64,000 nucleotides of DNA from Polymyxa betae (Eukaryota > Endomyxa > Phytomyxea > Plasmodiophorida > Plasmodiophoridae). The position numbers were made by a program, and so were the translations under genes. Under the pieces are notes generated by a model. The model made no database searches and was not told the DNA's origin. It saw only the letters and a list, made by a program, of their open reading frames with translations. Location: the NCBI GenBank assembly GCA_003693705.1, contig RBZT01000125.1, forward strand, positions 248,001 to 312,000, written 5' to 3'. The first letter of the stretch is position 1. Every line of letters begins with the position of its first letter. Shown here piece after piece: positions 17,324 to 28,858 of this stretch.

Positions 17324-18354
17324 ATGGATAAACTGTCATCCGGCGCCCAGGTAGACCAGCGACCGGCGCCCCAATTGCTGCAACATACCCTAGATAGTAA
17401 AGTATGGAATCGTACAACCATTGACAGACCTCTCAAATCCAGCGGCAGCTATGGATAGATCAGGTCGACAACGAAGACGATTTTTATGATAATCTGGGCC
17501 ATTCGTTCGACTACCAGCCTGATCCAATTGCTGAGAGGAAGATTGAGGCAGCACTTTTTTGTGATGAGAAAATGCCCGGTCAATTGATTGCAGATCCTGC
17601 GAGGAACAACGCCCATCTGACAAGAAATCAGGTCAAGCTCTTATATGGTCATGTCTCTTTCGCTCAGTTTTTCTTTTTCAGATACAGACCGGATTAACAC
17701 CAGTTGAGGAAGGCTGTGTCCAAGTTGCTGAAAATTCAGGACATAAACTTCTGCGTTCACAAAAAACGATTTCCTCCGCAGAGCAGGGCCATGTAAGCGC
17801 TGAATATCCCGCTCCTGATGAGAAGGAAGATTCTGTTGCTAATACTCTTTATGAAAGCGAACTTGCGTATCAAAAATGGAACCAGAAGGTGTCACAGTGT
17901 GACGAAAACTTTGGAAGATTGCAGCAAGAAATTCAAGCTGGACTTGAAAGTAACATGAGTTTTAGTTTGAATTATCGTCATTCATTGTTGTGATAGATTT
18001 TCAAAAATCTATCGAATCGTTAGCAGAAACATTTTCAAAAATGGTGCCACAAATGGTCGAGCAACTTCGCATAAAGGCGCAATCGGCCATCGAAGAAGGC
18101 GAGGCTAAAATTCAGGTTGGGCAGAACTTAAAGGCAATGTTGGTGCATGCACATAAGATTGCAAGATCGTTCGAAGAAAGCATGAACATTGAACGTTAAC
18201 CAGCAAGGAAGTTCACCCAGATCAAAATAAAAAAATTCCTGATGATGGTCCCTGGCCAAACCCGATCGTTGTTTCTGTGACTGAATCACGGTTTGTTCGG
18301 CATCCCAAACGACCCCGGTTTTCTGTTCGGTCTGCGCATATCATGATTTGTTGA
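17324..18354 (+). CDS. Unrecognised coiled-coil protein abutting the RBJ GTPase
   Basis: Starts at ATG 17324 (MDKLSSGAQ). At least three introns: one beginning GTAAAG after TLD, one before IQTGLTPVEE, and one before FQKSIESL; a fourth, from GTGCATGC to CAGCAAG near 18140-18206, extends the frame into DGPWPNPIVVSV and ends RSAHIMIC with TGA at 18352-18354. Without that last splice the frame would stop at 18199. The middle is acidic and the section QKSIESLAETFSKM to RSFEESM is a predicted coiled coil. I recognise no family. It ends three bases before the next ATG, and the two frames are in phase (see findings). Confidence 0.65.
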
Positions 18355-18357
18355 GAG

Positions 18358-19092
18358 ATGCAATCCGGAAGGGCACTGGTTCCGACATGCAAACTGGTGC
18401 CGAGCATCCGAATTAAAGTCTTGACAATGGGAGACGCCGGTGTCGGTAAAAGTTGCTTAATCAAGCGGTACTGTGAAAGGAAGGTCATTGCAGACAAACT
18501 TTCTGGTTGAGCCTGTTTAATGAAACCCCAGCTGCGTAGTTCGTTGATCGGTATATTAGCACGATCGGTGTCGATTACGGCGTGAAATCAGTCAAGCTGA
18601 GGTCTCGAAACATCAGCGTCAATTTCTGGGACCTTGCAGGCCAGGCTGAATATCTTGAGATTCGAAACGAATTCTACAAAGATACGCAAGCAGTATAAAT
18701 TGGTTGAAATCCTGTTCCAATCATTCAGCTGGTTAGCATAGGCAATATTGATATTCGATGTTTGCTCGAGACCATCTTTCGAGAAACTGAACACATGGCT
18801 TAAAGAATCAGCACAATTCGGAGCCAAGCCAAAGGTGATTGTGGTTTGTGGCAATAAGACCGACCTACCAGGACGTGCTGTTTCGAGACTGGAGGCCTCG
18901 GCATGGGCTGCATCGAAGGGATTCAAGTACGAATGCTGTGGTTCATTGCTCCAGTTTCTGATGTTGGTGTAAATCTGCAGGTACTACGAAACATCAGCTC
19001 AGAACGGCGAAAATGTTGACAATGTATTCGAGCACGTTTTCGAAGTAGCTTCTGCAGATCAGCCAGGGTCCCAAGCCATATCTCGAGCCTAA
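18358..19092 (+). CDS. RBJ/DNAJC27-type Rab-like GTPase lacking a J domain
   Basis: Four exons. All five G boxes are present: GDAGVGKS (P-loop), STIGVDYG (switch I), WDLAGQ (switch II), GNKTD and ETSAQ. The context IKVLTMGDAGVGKSCLIKR, then DYGVKSVKLRSR and IRNEFYKDTQA, is diagnostic of RBJ (DNAJC27), a Rab-like GTPase. Animal RBJ continues into a C-terminal DnaJ domain; this protein ends SQAISRA with TAA at 19090-19092, so the J domain is absent. Intron borders at the FVDRY and AILIFDV junctions restore frame. The stop overlaps the stop of the convergent small gene. RBJ has been linked to MAPK signalling in animals and is conserved mainly in flagellated organisms; a ciliary role here is inference. 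Confidence 0.88.
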
Positions 19093-19354
19093 GTTTTGGT
19101 GGAGAACGCGCTGGGCTCCGGGGCCGGCGTTCCTTCCACCTTCAACCGATCTCTCATCTTCTCATAAGCCTGTAGTTTACAGATATATTTATCCCAGTAA
19201 AACTGCAATTTTTGTGTCGACTTGGTACCTCGAGCTTATCGGGTCTGTGAGCGTACATCTGGGCGAGCTGCGTGACAACGACGCCAACGACAACCGGCGA
19301 TCCGAAGTATAACAATGCAGTAGATAAGCGCTTTGAGAGAGGGACAAACGACAT
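19089..19354 (-). CDS. Small single-pass membrane protein, 68 aa
   Basis: Two exons: 19229-19354 (42 codons) and 19089-19169, joined over a 59-nt intron (19170-19228). The N-terminus is basic (SKRLS) and followed by a hydrophobic segment TALLYFGSPVVVGVVVTQLA, then a charged tail with LEAYEKMRDRLKVEG. The size and layout resemble accessory subunits of mitochondrial inner-membrane complexes, but no family is assigned. Its TAG occupies 19089-19091 and overlaps the TAA of the convergent GTPase gene. Confidence 0.7.
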
Positions 19355-19849
19355 GATAGTGTGATGCTAATCGATCATTATATGGGAGTATTGTCCGCAA
19401 TGATCCCTACATGGTGAGATTTCGTCTACATGTTGACAGCTGGTCGGTAGTTGTGAGCAGAATATCATCTTTGAATACTGGTAAAACAGCATGTCTCGCG
19501 TAGGTTGATTTGGGAAATAGGAATCTGACAGAATGCGATTCCCTCGTTTGAATGTTTATTTTCACCGATCAGCTGGTCTGTGGGTAATCACAGGGTTCCG
19601 CCCTCATCCCAGCATAGCAGATGAATGGTGCCTACCGTAAGCATCTTTATCTTGAAGACCGATACCCGTCCTTATTGCTGACAACTCAGAATCCGATTAG
19701 AGTGATCTTATACAACAGTCATTTTGTTCGGCTGTCTGTAACATATCAGTAACATGTTAATCTATTACATGAGTAGGCGCCATTTCAGTCGTGATCAAAA
19801 TAGACGCCGTGGTGGGTCTTCATTTCCGTTCTCGTCTCACATTTGTCAC

Positions 19850-22800
19850 ATGTTGTCGTCGTCGTTGTCAACTTCGCCGATTACAGTCACCGGCACCGCT
19901 GTCAATGCGACCGCATTCACCATTTCCGACGAGGACGAGCGTCAGTATCGCATCATCACATTACCGAATCGATTGCGATGCATTCTCGTCTCCGACCCAG
20001 ATACTGATAAGGTCTGTTGACCTCTTCAGGATCTTCTAATGGCTTAATCGAAGACAGGAAGCCGCTGCTTTAGAAGTGGCTGTAGGACACTTTTCTGATC
20101 CGGATGATCTCCCTGGATTAGCTCATTTCTTAGGTATTTACATATGAGCGTTTCACTTGTCTCTCCTAAACTGGTTGCTCATAGAGCATATGCTGTTCCT
20201 CGGGACGAAAAAGTATCCTGGCGAGAACTCGTTCTCGAGTTTCTTGAGTCAACATTGTGGCTTCAGCAACGCGTAACGCTCATTATTGTTTCAGAATAGT
20301 TCTGAAACTTGCCATCAGGTATACCTCCAGCGAACACACATTGTATCATTTCGAGCTGAACAAAGGTCATCTGTCCGAAGCCCTTGATCGGTAAATTTAT
20401 GATTTACACCAATTTCACAATAATCATGTGCTAACGAAGATTTGCTCAATTCTTTGCTGCTCCCTTATTTACTGAAAGTGCCACTGATCGTGAGCTGAAA
20501 GCTGTTGATAACGAGCACAAGAAAAATTGTCAAAACGATATCTGGCGTTCGTTCCAGTTGCTGAAGACGACGGCCAATGCCAATGGCACTCCTTTCACGA
20601 AATTCGGCACAGGAAGCTATGAGACGCTCTTTGAGAAACCCAGAGTATTGGGAATCGACGTGCGAAAGGCTCTTTTGAAATTCCATTCCGATTATTATTC
20701 TGCTAACGTGATGTGTCTGTGTGTGATTGGACATGGTAAATTCATCTACATTCACGGTCACACTCTCACCAGCGTTGATCACGTTCATGTTTAGAGTCGC
20801 TGGATATCATGCAACAGTATGTGGAAAACTGCTCCTCAGAAATTGAAGACCGCAATCTCACTGAACCCCATTTCGATGGCCCGGTTTTTGACGACATCAG
20901 TTTGATGGTATCGATGTACTATTATTGCTAAAAGCTGCTGACATCCGTGTTTTGAGTAGAAATTATTCCATGTCGTTCCAGTAAAAGACAGCCACTCTCT
21001 TCGTATCATCTGGGAGCTCCCTCCGACGGAAAATCTGTACCGCACCAATCCGGCTGGTTTTATTGCTCAGTATGTTTCTCAAACTGCATAGTCGTTCATG
21101 GGATATGAATTTTCGTCCTCAGCTTGTTGGGACATGAATCAGAAGGCTCGGTGCTCTCTGCGCTTAAAGCCCGGGGATTAGCGAATGCTCTTTCAGCAGG
21201 TGACAGCATTTTTTTCGTTTCCGATCGAACAATAAATTTTGGCAATGAATAGGAGAGTCCTTTTTGGCAACTGGGTTCACATTGTTCACTGTCACGATTA
21301 CGCTTTCTCCTGAAGGTTTAAGTTGCATCGATGATATCTTAGGAATTGTGTTCCAGTATATTCGCTTGATACAAACAGCGAATAGCGATGAGTTTACCAG
21401 GCTTTATGTAGAAAAACAAAGAATCGCCGAACTCAATTTTCGGTTCAAAGGCAAGGAACGTCCTGGATCGTATTGTAATGAATTAGCTCGCAATCTGCAC
21501 AAATCGCAGATCGAGGATGTCCTTTCCGCTCACTATCTATATCGTCATTATGACGAGTCAATGGTCTGAGCCGATTGGTTTTCGGCTGGCCCAATGATAA
21601 ATTGTCCTGCAGATTCGTCGTTTTGCGTCGTATTTAGTTCCTGAACGAGCTCGTTTCGAAGCTCAATCACAAGCATTTGCAGATATTTGCACTTCAAATG
21701 AGAAGTGGTATGAAACTGCTTACAGTGTCCAGTCTCTTCCAGATTCAGCTCGGCAGAAAATTGAAAATGGTATTTTCGGTGCATGTTCCACTTCAATGCA
21801 TAATATCTTTGTTTCAGACGTTCTAAGCGTTGAATTGCTTCATCTTCCGCTGCCGAATACCTTCATTGCGTCTGATTTCTCGCTGAAGTCGCAGATACGG
21901 CATGCTATTGCGCTGGACGAAGTTCGCCATCGTCTTCGCTGTTACTTGCTGCTGATTTCCATATTTAGGCTCCCATTCTATTAAAGGATGATCCAGATTT
22001 GAAACTTTGGTTTAGGAATGACAGCATCTTCGGGAAACCGAAATTGAATATCACCGCAGAATACGCTTGCTGGGAGGCATATTGCAGTCCTCGATCATCG
22101 GTACTATGCCCCCGTACTTCCGGGTTGTGTATATTTATTCAGTCGATTGTTGTGCTAGATAAACTGTCAATTGTTCACTCGGCTGCTTGCAGACAGTTTA
22201 AACGAATTCGCTTACAATGCTGAAATCGCAGGTAAACAAATACGATCAGTATTTCTGGAGAACCAAGACATGTTTCTTCAGGTTTGACGTACAACTTCGA
22301 CCCTAAGCCGGCAGGAATTGAATTATATATTCGTGGGTATAATGAGAAGCTGCACTTTTTGCTCGAAAATATTATGGAACATATGGCGAACTGTAAATTC
22401 GATCAGGCTCGATTCGAATTGATTCGAGAATCAATCGAGCGGACCCTGGTTAATTTTTCAATGGAGCAGCCATATCATCATTCGTTATATCACCAGGCTC
22501 TGGCAGTCGAGGTTCCGAAATGGAGTGTTGCTCTACGTTTGCAAGAGATCCGGAAGACTACTTTGAACGATGTTTTGCAATTCGCCCAGCGAATGCTTGG
22601 CCGGGGTCGTTGGCATGTTCTGGTGCACGGCAACGCGGTCGAGGAACAAGCTCGTTTGCTAGCAGAAACGTTTACTCGCTTTGTGCCAATGCAAAACCCG
22701 CTACTTGCTCGACCCGACCTTCGTCTCGCCAAATTCACACCAGGTTCCGAATCGACGTTCACAGATGCAGTCCAAAACCCCGAGGAAGTGAATTCTTCTG

Positions 22801-23557
22801 CCCTGGTTTACTACCAATTGGGCGCAGATGAATTCAAGACGCGAGCTAGGCTTCGTCTGCTTGCCCATATTGCACAAGAGCCATGTTTCCATCGTCTTCG
22901 AACCGTGGAGCAACTTGGTTATCTTGTCTTCTCGAGGTGAACGACAATGCGTTCTTTTTCAAGTTTGCGTTTCTGAGACATCATTTAGTATGCAAGAGCA
23001 ACGTGGCGTTCTGGGATTTCGAATCCTTGTCCAGTCGTCGGAATTCTCTCCACTTCATTTGCGCTCCAGAATTCTTTGCTTTGTCGATGAGCTGCGGGTA
23101 TCTCGCTAGAGCCATAGTGCAGCTCTCGGATTGATCTTTAAACTTTAGGACATCATCAGCAAAATGGGAGACGACGAATTCCATAAAATTTTGGCTGCCG
23201 TTATAGACTCCCGAACTCAGAAGGATAAGACGTTGACTGAAGAGACAAAACGACTCTGGGTTTGTCTGTTTTATAATCATTCGATTAGAGTCTAACCTGT
23301 AGTAGTCTCAAATTAGTCGTCATCGCTACGAGTTTGATGCGCGCCTCAAAGAAGCAACTGAACTTGGGTCTATCACTAAAGACGATTTGTTGGCGTTCTT
23401 CGACAAGTTCTTAGCTCAAAATGGCGATCAGATGCGCCGCTTCTCATCACTCGTTTTCGGTGCGAATCATGAAGTCACTGTCCCAGAAGGCGTCCAGCAC
23501 ATAGTGAACCTGGAAAACTTCAAGAGAACTTTGGAGCTATATCCAGCTTCTGATTAG
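19850..23557 (+). CDS. IDE: Insulysin-like M16 metalloprotease
   Basis: Many-exon gene that matches insulin-degrading enzyme along its length. The inverted zinc motif HxxEH is HFLEH; an intron splits it between HFL and EH (near 20132-20185). Upstream is the [16 protein letters not shown] block and downstream [14 protein letters not shown]. Later blocks include GTGSYETLF, the FRV-type catalytic chamber segment, [21 protein letters not shown], and [12 protein letters not shown] with [12 protein letters not shown]. The C-terminus [18 protein letters not shown] is near the usual IDE end; TAG at 23555-23557. IDE degrades small amyloid-prone peptides in a closed chamber. An ATG at 19754 would lengthen the N-terminus by 32 residues. 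Confidence 0.92.
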
Positions 23558-23736
23558 TGGTTATTTATTTGAGAATGTACATAAATATACGAAATACGCC
23601 ATTATTGCGTCTGACATCTTTCTCTGATAAGACAGCATAGGTTCCAGCCAACCATGAAAGCAAAGCTTTCCTTTTCATGATGCAACTTACATTCAGTAGC
23701 CGTTGGCACAGAAACAGGAACGATAATCAACAAAAC

Positions 23737-25101
23737 TTAAGTGCCAGAATCCGGAACAGCAAACTCTTTGAGATGCGATCCTGCAGGGGTCACAATCTTG
23801 ATCAGCTTCTCAATTCGATTGCGCTCCATGTCGAGTTCACTTTGCTGTGCTTGAATAGTTTCCAGTTGCTGGGCGACATGACTCCGAGATATCCCACTCA
23901 TAAACTGGTCCAGAGCGTCTTCACCTGCAGCGGCGGCCGCCGTGTCTTGTTTCTGCAACGTTTCGATCTGCTTCGTAAATTCGGCGTCACGCTGATTGAG
24001 CGATGCCAATTTCTTTTTAAGCGAATCGAAAGTTTCAATGGCGGGACGTTTCTTGACAGATTTCTTTTCAGTGGTCGTGTCTTGTACAATCGTCCGATTG
24101 TAGAATTCGTCGTCCTCGTCACTATCGACATATCGCCGACGTTTCATGGTTGTTTTGCCGGTATCGGGCTGTTCTGCACGTCTCTTGCTTTTACGCTTCT
24201 CTTTCACTCGCGCGATGAGATCTTCCGTCTGTTCATCGACTTCGGCTTGCAGCACCGTCAACTGCTCACGACATCGTGTTAGCTGTTTCTCCTGGCCGGA
24301 CGTCAACGACCCGTTAATGCTCTCCTTATTCTGCAGCGTTTCAGTCTCCTTCAGTATATGCTACCAGTAAAATTGAGTTGGACAAAACTAATGACTTCGA
24401 AGCTGCCTACCGCCAATCTCGAACGCTTTTTGTTTAGATCAGCAACAAATTTCTGCTGTTTCTGTGATAATGTCGAATACTGTAATGTACCCTGGACCAG
24501 ATATTGGTCGAGGTCGTCGATCTCCTCATCATCGTCATCGTCATCGTCAGCAGCATCCGAATCCGATTCTTCTGGTTGGGGAGGCGGTGGAGGCGGCACT
24601 GCCCTGGGCGCCAGCGGTCCATGCAACGACTGCCATTCGGCCGGACGAAGACGTTCAGGACCTTCAACACAATACAGACGCGTGCTGAGACCGAACTGAA
24701 CAACATCACCGACCCGAAGAGGAACGAACTGACCAGCTGGTAGAGGCGTCTTGTTCACTTTAGTGCCATGTGTGCTACCCATATCATAGATGAAGACGGC
24801 GCCCTGAGGACCATGCTGAATAACAGCATGCTGCCGACTGTATTAGATGAGCTATGATAGAGATCGTTAGGAATGTAATTTACCTGATTGATGGATGTAG
24901 TAAGGTGTAATGACAAACATCAGGCTGGCGGCCGACGATGGTGAAGGCGCCTCGGTCCAGAGCGACATTCTGATCGGCTCCCAGGGGGACGCCCTCGCGA
25001 ACCACTTCGAATCTCAGATCCAAGACATCTTCAGGGACCGGATCGGATGACCAACGCGGTGCCAAATACGCCCCAAGACGGTTCGTCTGCGATTCAGACA
25101 T
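23737..25101 (-). CDS. Kanadaptin-like FHA-domain protein
   Basis: Minus-strand gene with introns near 24840-24880 and 24307-24420. Start ATG at 25101 (MSESQTNRLG); the longer frame upstream begins with TTG. Order matches kanadaptin (SLC4A1AP): Pro/Trp-containing lead-in (LAPRWSSDPVPEDVLDL), FHA domain (TIVGRQPDVCHYTLLHPSI, MGSTHGTKVN, VGDVVQFG), a run of acidic residues, then coiled-coil C-terminus containing EDALDQFMSG and ending VPDSGT. FHA domains bind phosphothreonine; kanadaptin is nuclear and has been found with spliceosomal proteins. A proline run (PPPPPP) follows the FHA domain. The basic stretch KRKSKRR and KKRRYVDSD suggest nuclear import. Confidence 0.85.
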
Positions 25102-25430
25102 CTGAAATCGCTCCAAACGCAGTGGCGAAACAGATCGCAACTTTTATCCAAAACTTTATCAAAACTTTTCATAAAAATTTCGATCAAAGTTTGTTGCTTT
25201 TTTTCTAATAGGACTCGATCTAAGCTGATGACAGACCTGCTATTTCAGTTGGAATTTCAATGTGAAAATGTCATATCAGCCTATCAATTGGTTACATGCT
25301 AGCTATGACATCTAGCTATGTGTCTGAATACATCGTCTGATAGAGTTTAGAAATTAACGAACGCCGGCTTTCTGCAGCGACTTTTTCAATGATGGAAAGA
25401 AACCCAACTTGACAAATCTCGCGACAGATT
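25102..25430. promoter_or_regulatory. AT-rich upstream region of the kanadaptin-like gene
   Basis: AT-rich stretch with a TTTCGA core at 25178-25183 inside AAAATTTCGAT. The same TTTCGA core recurs in two other upstream regions of this window (49126-49133 and 63350-63357). Its function is inferred from position only. Confidence 0.35.
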
Positions 25431-26726
25431 CTATTTCTTCTTCTTTTTCGATCCTTTCTTTCCCTTCTTCCCCTTCGTCGATGCCTTGGCAGCTGCTTGC
25501 TGTGCAGCCAATACCTCCATCGCCTTCTTCTTTTCCTGGTCACGTTCCGCAGCCCTCCTGCTATGAAATCGTTCGATCGTCTCCAGATCGTATCTACGTC
25601 CAGCAATCAGCTCGTCATCCCCAATCCACCCGCTACAACCTTCTGATGGCTCCTTCTGCATCACACGATATTAATGATGTCCCCATCACCACGAGATTAG
25701 TTATTGGTTGACGATGTCCACCTAACTTATCAATAGATACACCATTATTGATATCAAATAATCGAATCTATCCCTATCTGAGTTCGACATCTACAAACCC
25801 TAAACCCTAACTCACCTCGATATCATCCCCAGCTGATATCAATCTCTCGCCTGCCAATACGATCCGGTTCACAACATCGCTATGCCCGAAATAACGTCTC
25901 AGTATCTTCCCCGTTCTGAGATCAATTGCAGCGATTTTTCCATGCCCATGTGACATATAAAGAGTCTGTCCATTTCCCATCGTTAAACATCGTATTGGTG
26001 ATCCAGCACCTTCATCACTTCGTAATACTTGAACACAATCCTTCACACGAATATCCTATGACAATCTATTCGTTATTGATAGTCGACAAATCACCCAACG
26101 AATCTTACAAGTAGACGAGCACGACCATCAGCAGCTGCTGTCCATATCTGTGTTAATGATGGAACTAGAAGATATTCAACAGGGCAACAACATGGCTGAT
26201 AATGATGTGAGATATCGAATTGATTGTTATCGATGACATTAACAGCACCATCCCATGATGATGTGAATATAGAGCTGGATAGAGAGGTCGTATAGCTGAT
26301 CAGATCATCATGACATTGGACGAGATCACCACGAATCTCTCCGAACTCATTCGTTAGAAATAGGCGTCCTTTGATATCACCAATCGCCCAATGATCCTGA
26401 ACGAACGTGACGGCCGAGATGGGCGTCTTCGATTGCAGTTTCAGGTCGCGTTCGGCGGTTCCTTGAGAGGACCAGGAGCGAATCACGCCCTGAGCTGTTC
26501 CAACCCAGATAGAATCCTGATCAATGATACCAGCTGATATAATCGGTCCAGAGACATAATCGATTTCACGTCCGAGATAATATTCCTGAACATCTGTAGA
26601 GACATCTTCGTATTGATTCAGCTCAGGGGACATCGTTGCGCGGAACAGCTCCGATGGACCCAGATCATCATCATCATCAACATCGCTGAGGACGACGATA
26701 GGGTCGCCATCTAGTACCTCTGACAT
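25431..26726 (-). CDS. WD40 repeat protein with lysine-rich tail
   Basis: At least three exons. ATG 26726 opens MSEVLDGDPIVVLSD and an acidic run. WD-type strands follow: SIWVGTAQGVIRSWS, DHWAIGDIKGRLFL, SIFTSSWDGAVNVID, QIWTAAADGRARLL, then after an intron TLYMSHGHGKIAAIDLRTGK and RLISAGDDIE. The final exon carries SGWIGDDELIAG and ends in a Lys/Gly tail KKGKKGSKKKKK, TAG at 25431-25433. The pattern resembles WDR55/JIP5-type nucleolar WD40 proteins, which also have basic tails, but I cannot fix the orthologue. The intron before the last exon contains the telomere-like tract at 25795-25811. Confidence 0.75.
25795..25811. repeat. Interstitial telomere-like tract in an intron
   Basis: AAACCCTAAACCCTAAC, two CCCTAAA words in a row, starts three bases inside the donor side of an intron of the WD40 gene. 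TTTAGGG is the plant-type telomere repeat and occurs in several protists. Confidence 0.6.
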
Positions 26727-26829
26727 AATGTACAATGAATCACGATCGCCATCCTGCTCCTGTATTTCCATCCAGTAACAAACCAGCAGAAAGTCGTTGG
26801 AATAAAACCTGATTCTACTATGAGCCAAT

Positions 26830-27193
26830 GCTACCTTTCATATTGGTTCTGCATTGTCCTCAGTTGAGCCCAATAATCATCAAGTCACAATACGACGAAA
26901 ACGGAGCGAAACACGCTGAGCTGAAAAACTTGATATCATGGATTAGTTTGTAATTGTTAAGGCAGTTCGCGTCAATTAAAGAATATATATTGGGATCAGG
27001 GTTTCGAGGGAAATCTTGGTGAACGATCGCTCCATAAGGTACTGCTGGCCCATGGATATAACGAACTGCAACATGACCATGATAAGATCGAATCCAATCG
27101 ATGATGCATCAAGTCCCGGCCTAGCCCATACAAACAGTATGGTTGAAAATTAGTAGCACGATGTTGATTGGGACTTAGTTGGTTATAATAGAG
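26830..27193. other. Intergenic region between divergent genes
   Basis: About 360 nt between the WD40 gene (minus) and the EF-hand gene (plus). No coding signal is seen; promoters of both presumably lie here. Confidence 0.5.
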
Positions 27194-28438
27194 ATGGTTA
27201 GATCAGCATGGACCATTGAACAACCAGCTCGATCGTTAGACGAACTACAACAGAAACGTCGTCATTTGCAACTACCAGATCCATCATACGAACTCAATGG
27301 CGATGGCGTCGTCGATAATTCCGATCTCTTCTTTGCCAGCATGTTCGATGAAGATCGCGATGGTCGTCTCAATCACGATGAACTCGAACGATGCCAGGAG
27401 GCACTCCGCGCCGGTCTCAATAAGCAATGGAGACTGAGCAGTGCCGGGCCAGTACGGGTGGCGGATCTCGACCGGGACCAGCAATGGATGCAGCACGCCG
27501 TACCCGAGCCTGGGTCGCGAACCGCCTCGACGATGCGGCAGCAGCGGCGCCAGGATCTGAAATCCGCGGGCGAATCCGTATTGGGACGTCTGCCGCAACC
27601 AGTCCGGCGGGCGGCGGTCGTGCTGGCCCGCCGCCCCGGATCGGATCATCTCCCGCTGGATCTCTCGCATCCAGATGCCGAGAGTATCACAACCAGATGT
27701 TCTTCATCATCAACAGCAGCAACGAGATCGGATCTGATACAGCAACGACATAGTGCATTATCCAGATCTGCTATCAAGCATCTAGATCAAGTTAGTAATA
27801 AGAGACCAGCTGAATCTCTATGTTTGGGTAAAGATCCACCCGATTATTCCAACGATAAACTCACCGGATCCAATCGGTATCCGGCCTGGCATCGGACGTG
27901 CTGGACCCCGGCATCAGATCCAGCCAAATCCCAGCATGTACTGAATCGAAGACGGCAATGTCTAGCTGGTACGATTGGTAAGATGGCAGCCCCGGAGTTC
28001 GAGCCGAGATCATCAATGCTACAAGATTTAGCAGTACGACATGGTATTAAGGTCAGTGATTTATGTCGTGAAGTACGAGGGCGTTCTATGTATGAGGCCA
28101 ATGAACGTGCTCGTCTAAGTGAGATTCAACGTGCTGATCTATTACCAATGTATAGCAGCTTCACATCGGATCATATCTTTCGAGAGCCTCATTATATGCA
28201 GTTGAAGCAGAAGACCCGCCCAGCTGAACATACCTGTGATCATGTAGAGAATATGTTTACAAGCTGGATGGAGAAGACAGGTGCAGGTCTAAGAACACGA
28301 CCATATCCTGGTCTACCTATAAAATATGCAGGAGGTGATAGACATCAGATGGTATCGATTCTATTATCCAGGACCAAGACCAGATGTCAGGCAGCTATTC
28401 GATCACGAGCGTTCCCGGCTGCCATTCGCACCCAATAA
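27194..28438 (+). CDS. EF-hand protein, unrecognised family
   Basis: ATG 27194 (MVRSAWTIEQ). Residues about 40-75 form a paired EF-hand: LNGDGVVDNSDLF and DEDRDGRLNHDE, with Asp/Asn-rich loops suited to calcium binding. The rest is basic and low in known motifs; a conserved-looking block MYEANERARLSEIQ to GAGLRTRPYPGLP lies near the C-terminus. Around 28300-28500 another frame (RWYRFYYPGPRPD to TTAICE) looks coding, so the true last exon probably shifts frame by an intron and ends at about 28500. The 27.4-27.7 kb part is GC-rich compared with its flanks. EF-hand proteins of this kind are common in flagella, but no specific role can be claimed. Confidence 0.65.
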   Translation: MVRSAWTIEQPARSLDELQQKRRHLQLPDPSYELNGDGVVDNSDLFFASMFDEDRDGRLNHDELERCQEALRAGLNKQWRLSSAGPVRVADLDRDQQWMQHAVPEPGSRTASTMRQQRRQDLKSAGESVLGRLPQPVRRAAVVLARRPGSDHLPLDLSHPDAESITTRCSSSSTAATRSDLIQQRHSALSRSAIKHLDQVSNKRPAESLCLGKDPPDYSNDKLTGSNRYPAWHRTCWTPASDPAKSQHVLNRRRQCLAGTIGKMAAPEFEPRSSMLQDLAVRHGIKVSDLCREVRGRSMYEANERARLSEIQRADLLPMYSSFTSDHIFREPHYMQLKQKTRPAEHTCDHVENMFTSWMEKTGAGLRTRPYPGLPIKYAGGDRHQMVSILLSRTKTRCQAAIRSRAFPAAIRTQ

Positions 28439-28630
28439 TCTTGAATCAATCAAGCGAACGAATTCACGAGCTACAACAGCAATATGTGAATAAATTCCTG
28501 ATAATATATGAATCTACATCCAGCCTATATGGTGACATCCATTGGATTAGCGTAATCCAAAAGCGACCCCTTGAAACAAAAAAATCCAAGGCAGATGGCA
28601 TGAACGCTTAATGCAGCTTGACAGATTGCG

Positions 28631-28858
28631 ATGAATCGAGATGACAAAACGGTCGCTGGAGAAGGCAGCATTAACTTACAGCGCAGGATACTTTTGGTGG
28701 AGATTATCGACCAGCTCGAGCAGCAGGATCCTGGACACGACTATGAAATTCGGTCTACTCTTCGGGCCGTAATCGCTCCAGTTCTAGATGAATGGGGATT
28801 CGCCAGCCATGTGATTGAAAACGGGACAGGTTGTCATGATCGTAACGATGCCAGCTAG
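28631..28858 (+). CDS. Small hypothetical protein, 75 aa
   Basis: Open frame from ATG 28631 with a helical section (LQRRILLVEIIDQLEQQ) followed by RSTLRAVIAPVLDEWGFA. Length and placement upstream of SIRT6 allow a small gene or one exon of a larger one. No family recognised. Confidence 0.35.
   Translation: MNRDDKTVAGEGSINLQRRILLVEIIDQLEQQDPGHDYEIRSTLRAVIAPVLDEWGFASHVIENGTGCHDRNDAS

Noticed and set aside
24350-24745. Long plus-strand frames opposite the kanadaptin-like gene, including His/Arg-rich ones.
   Set aside because: They are the reverse reading of acidic and proline runs in the FHA protein and carry no motif of their own.
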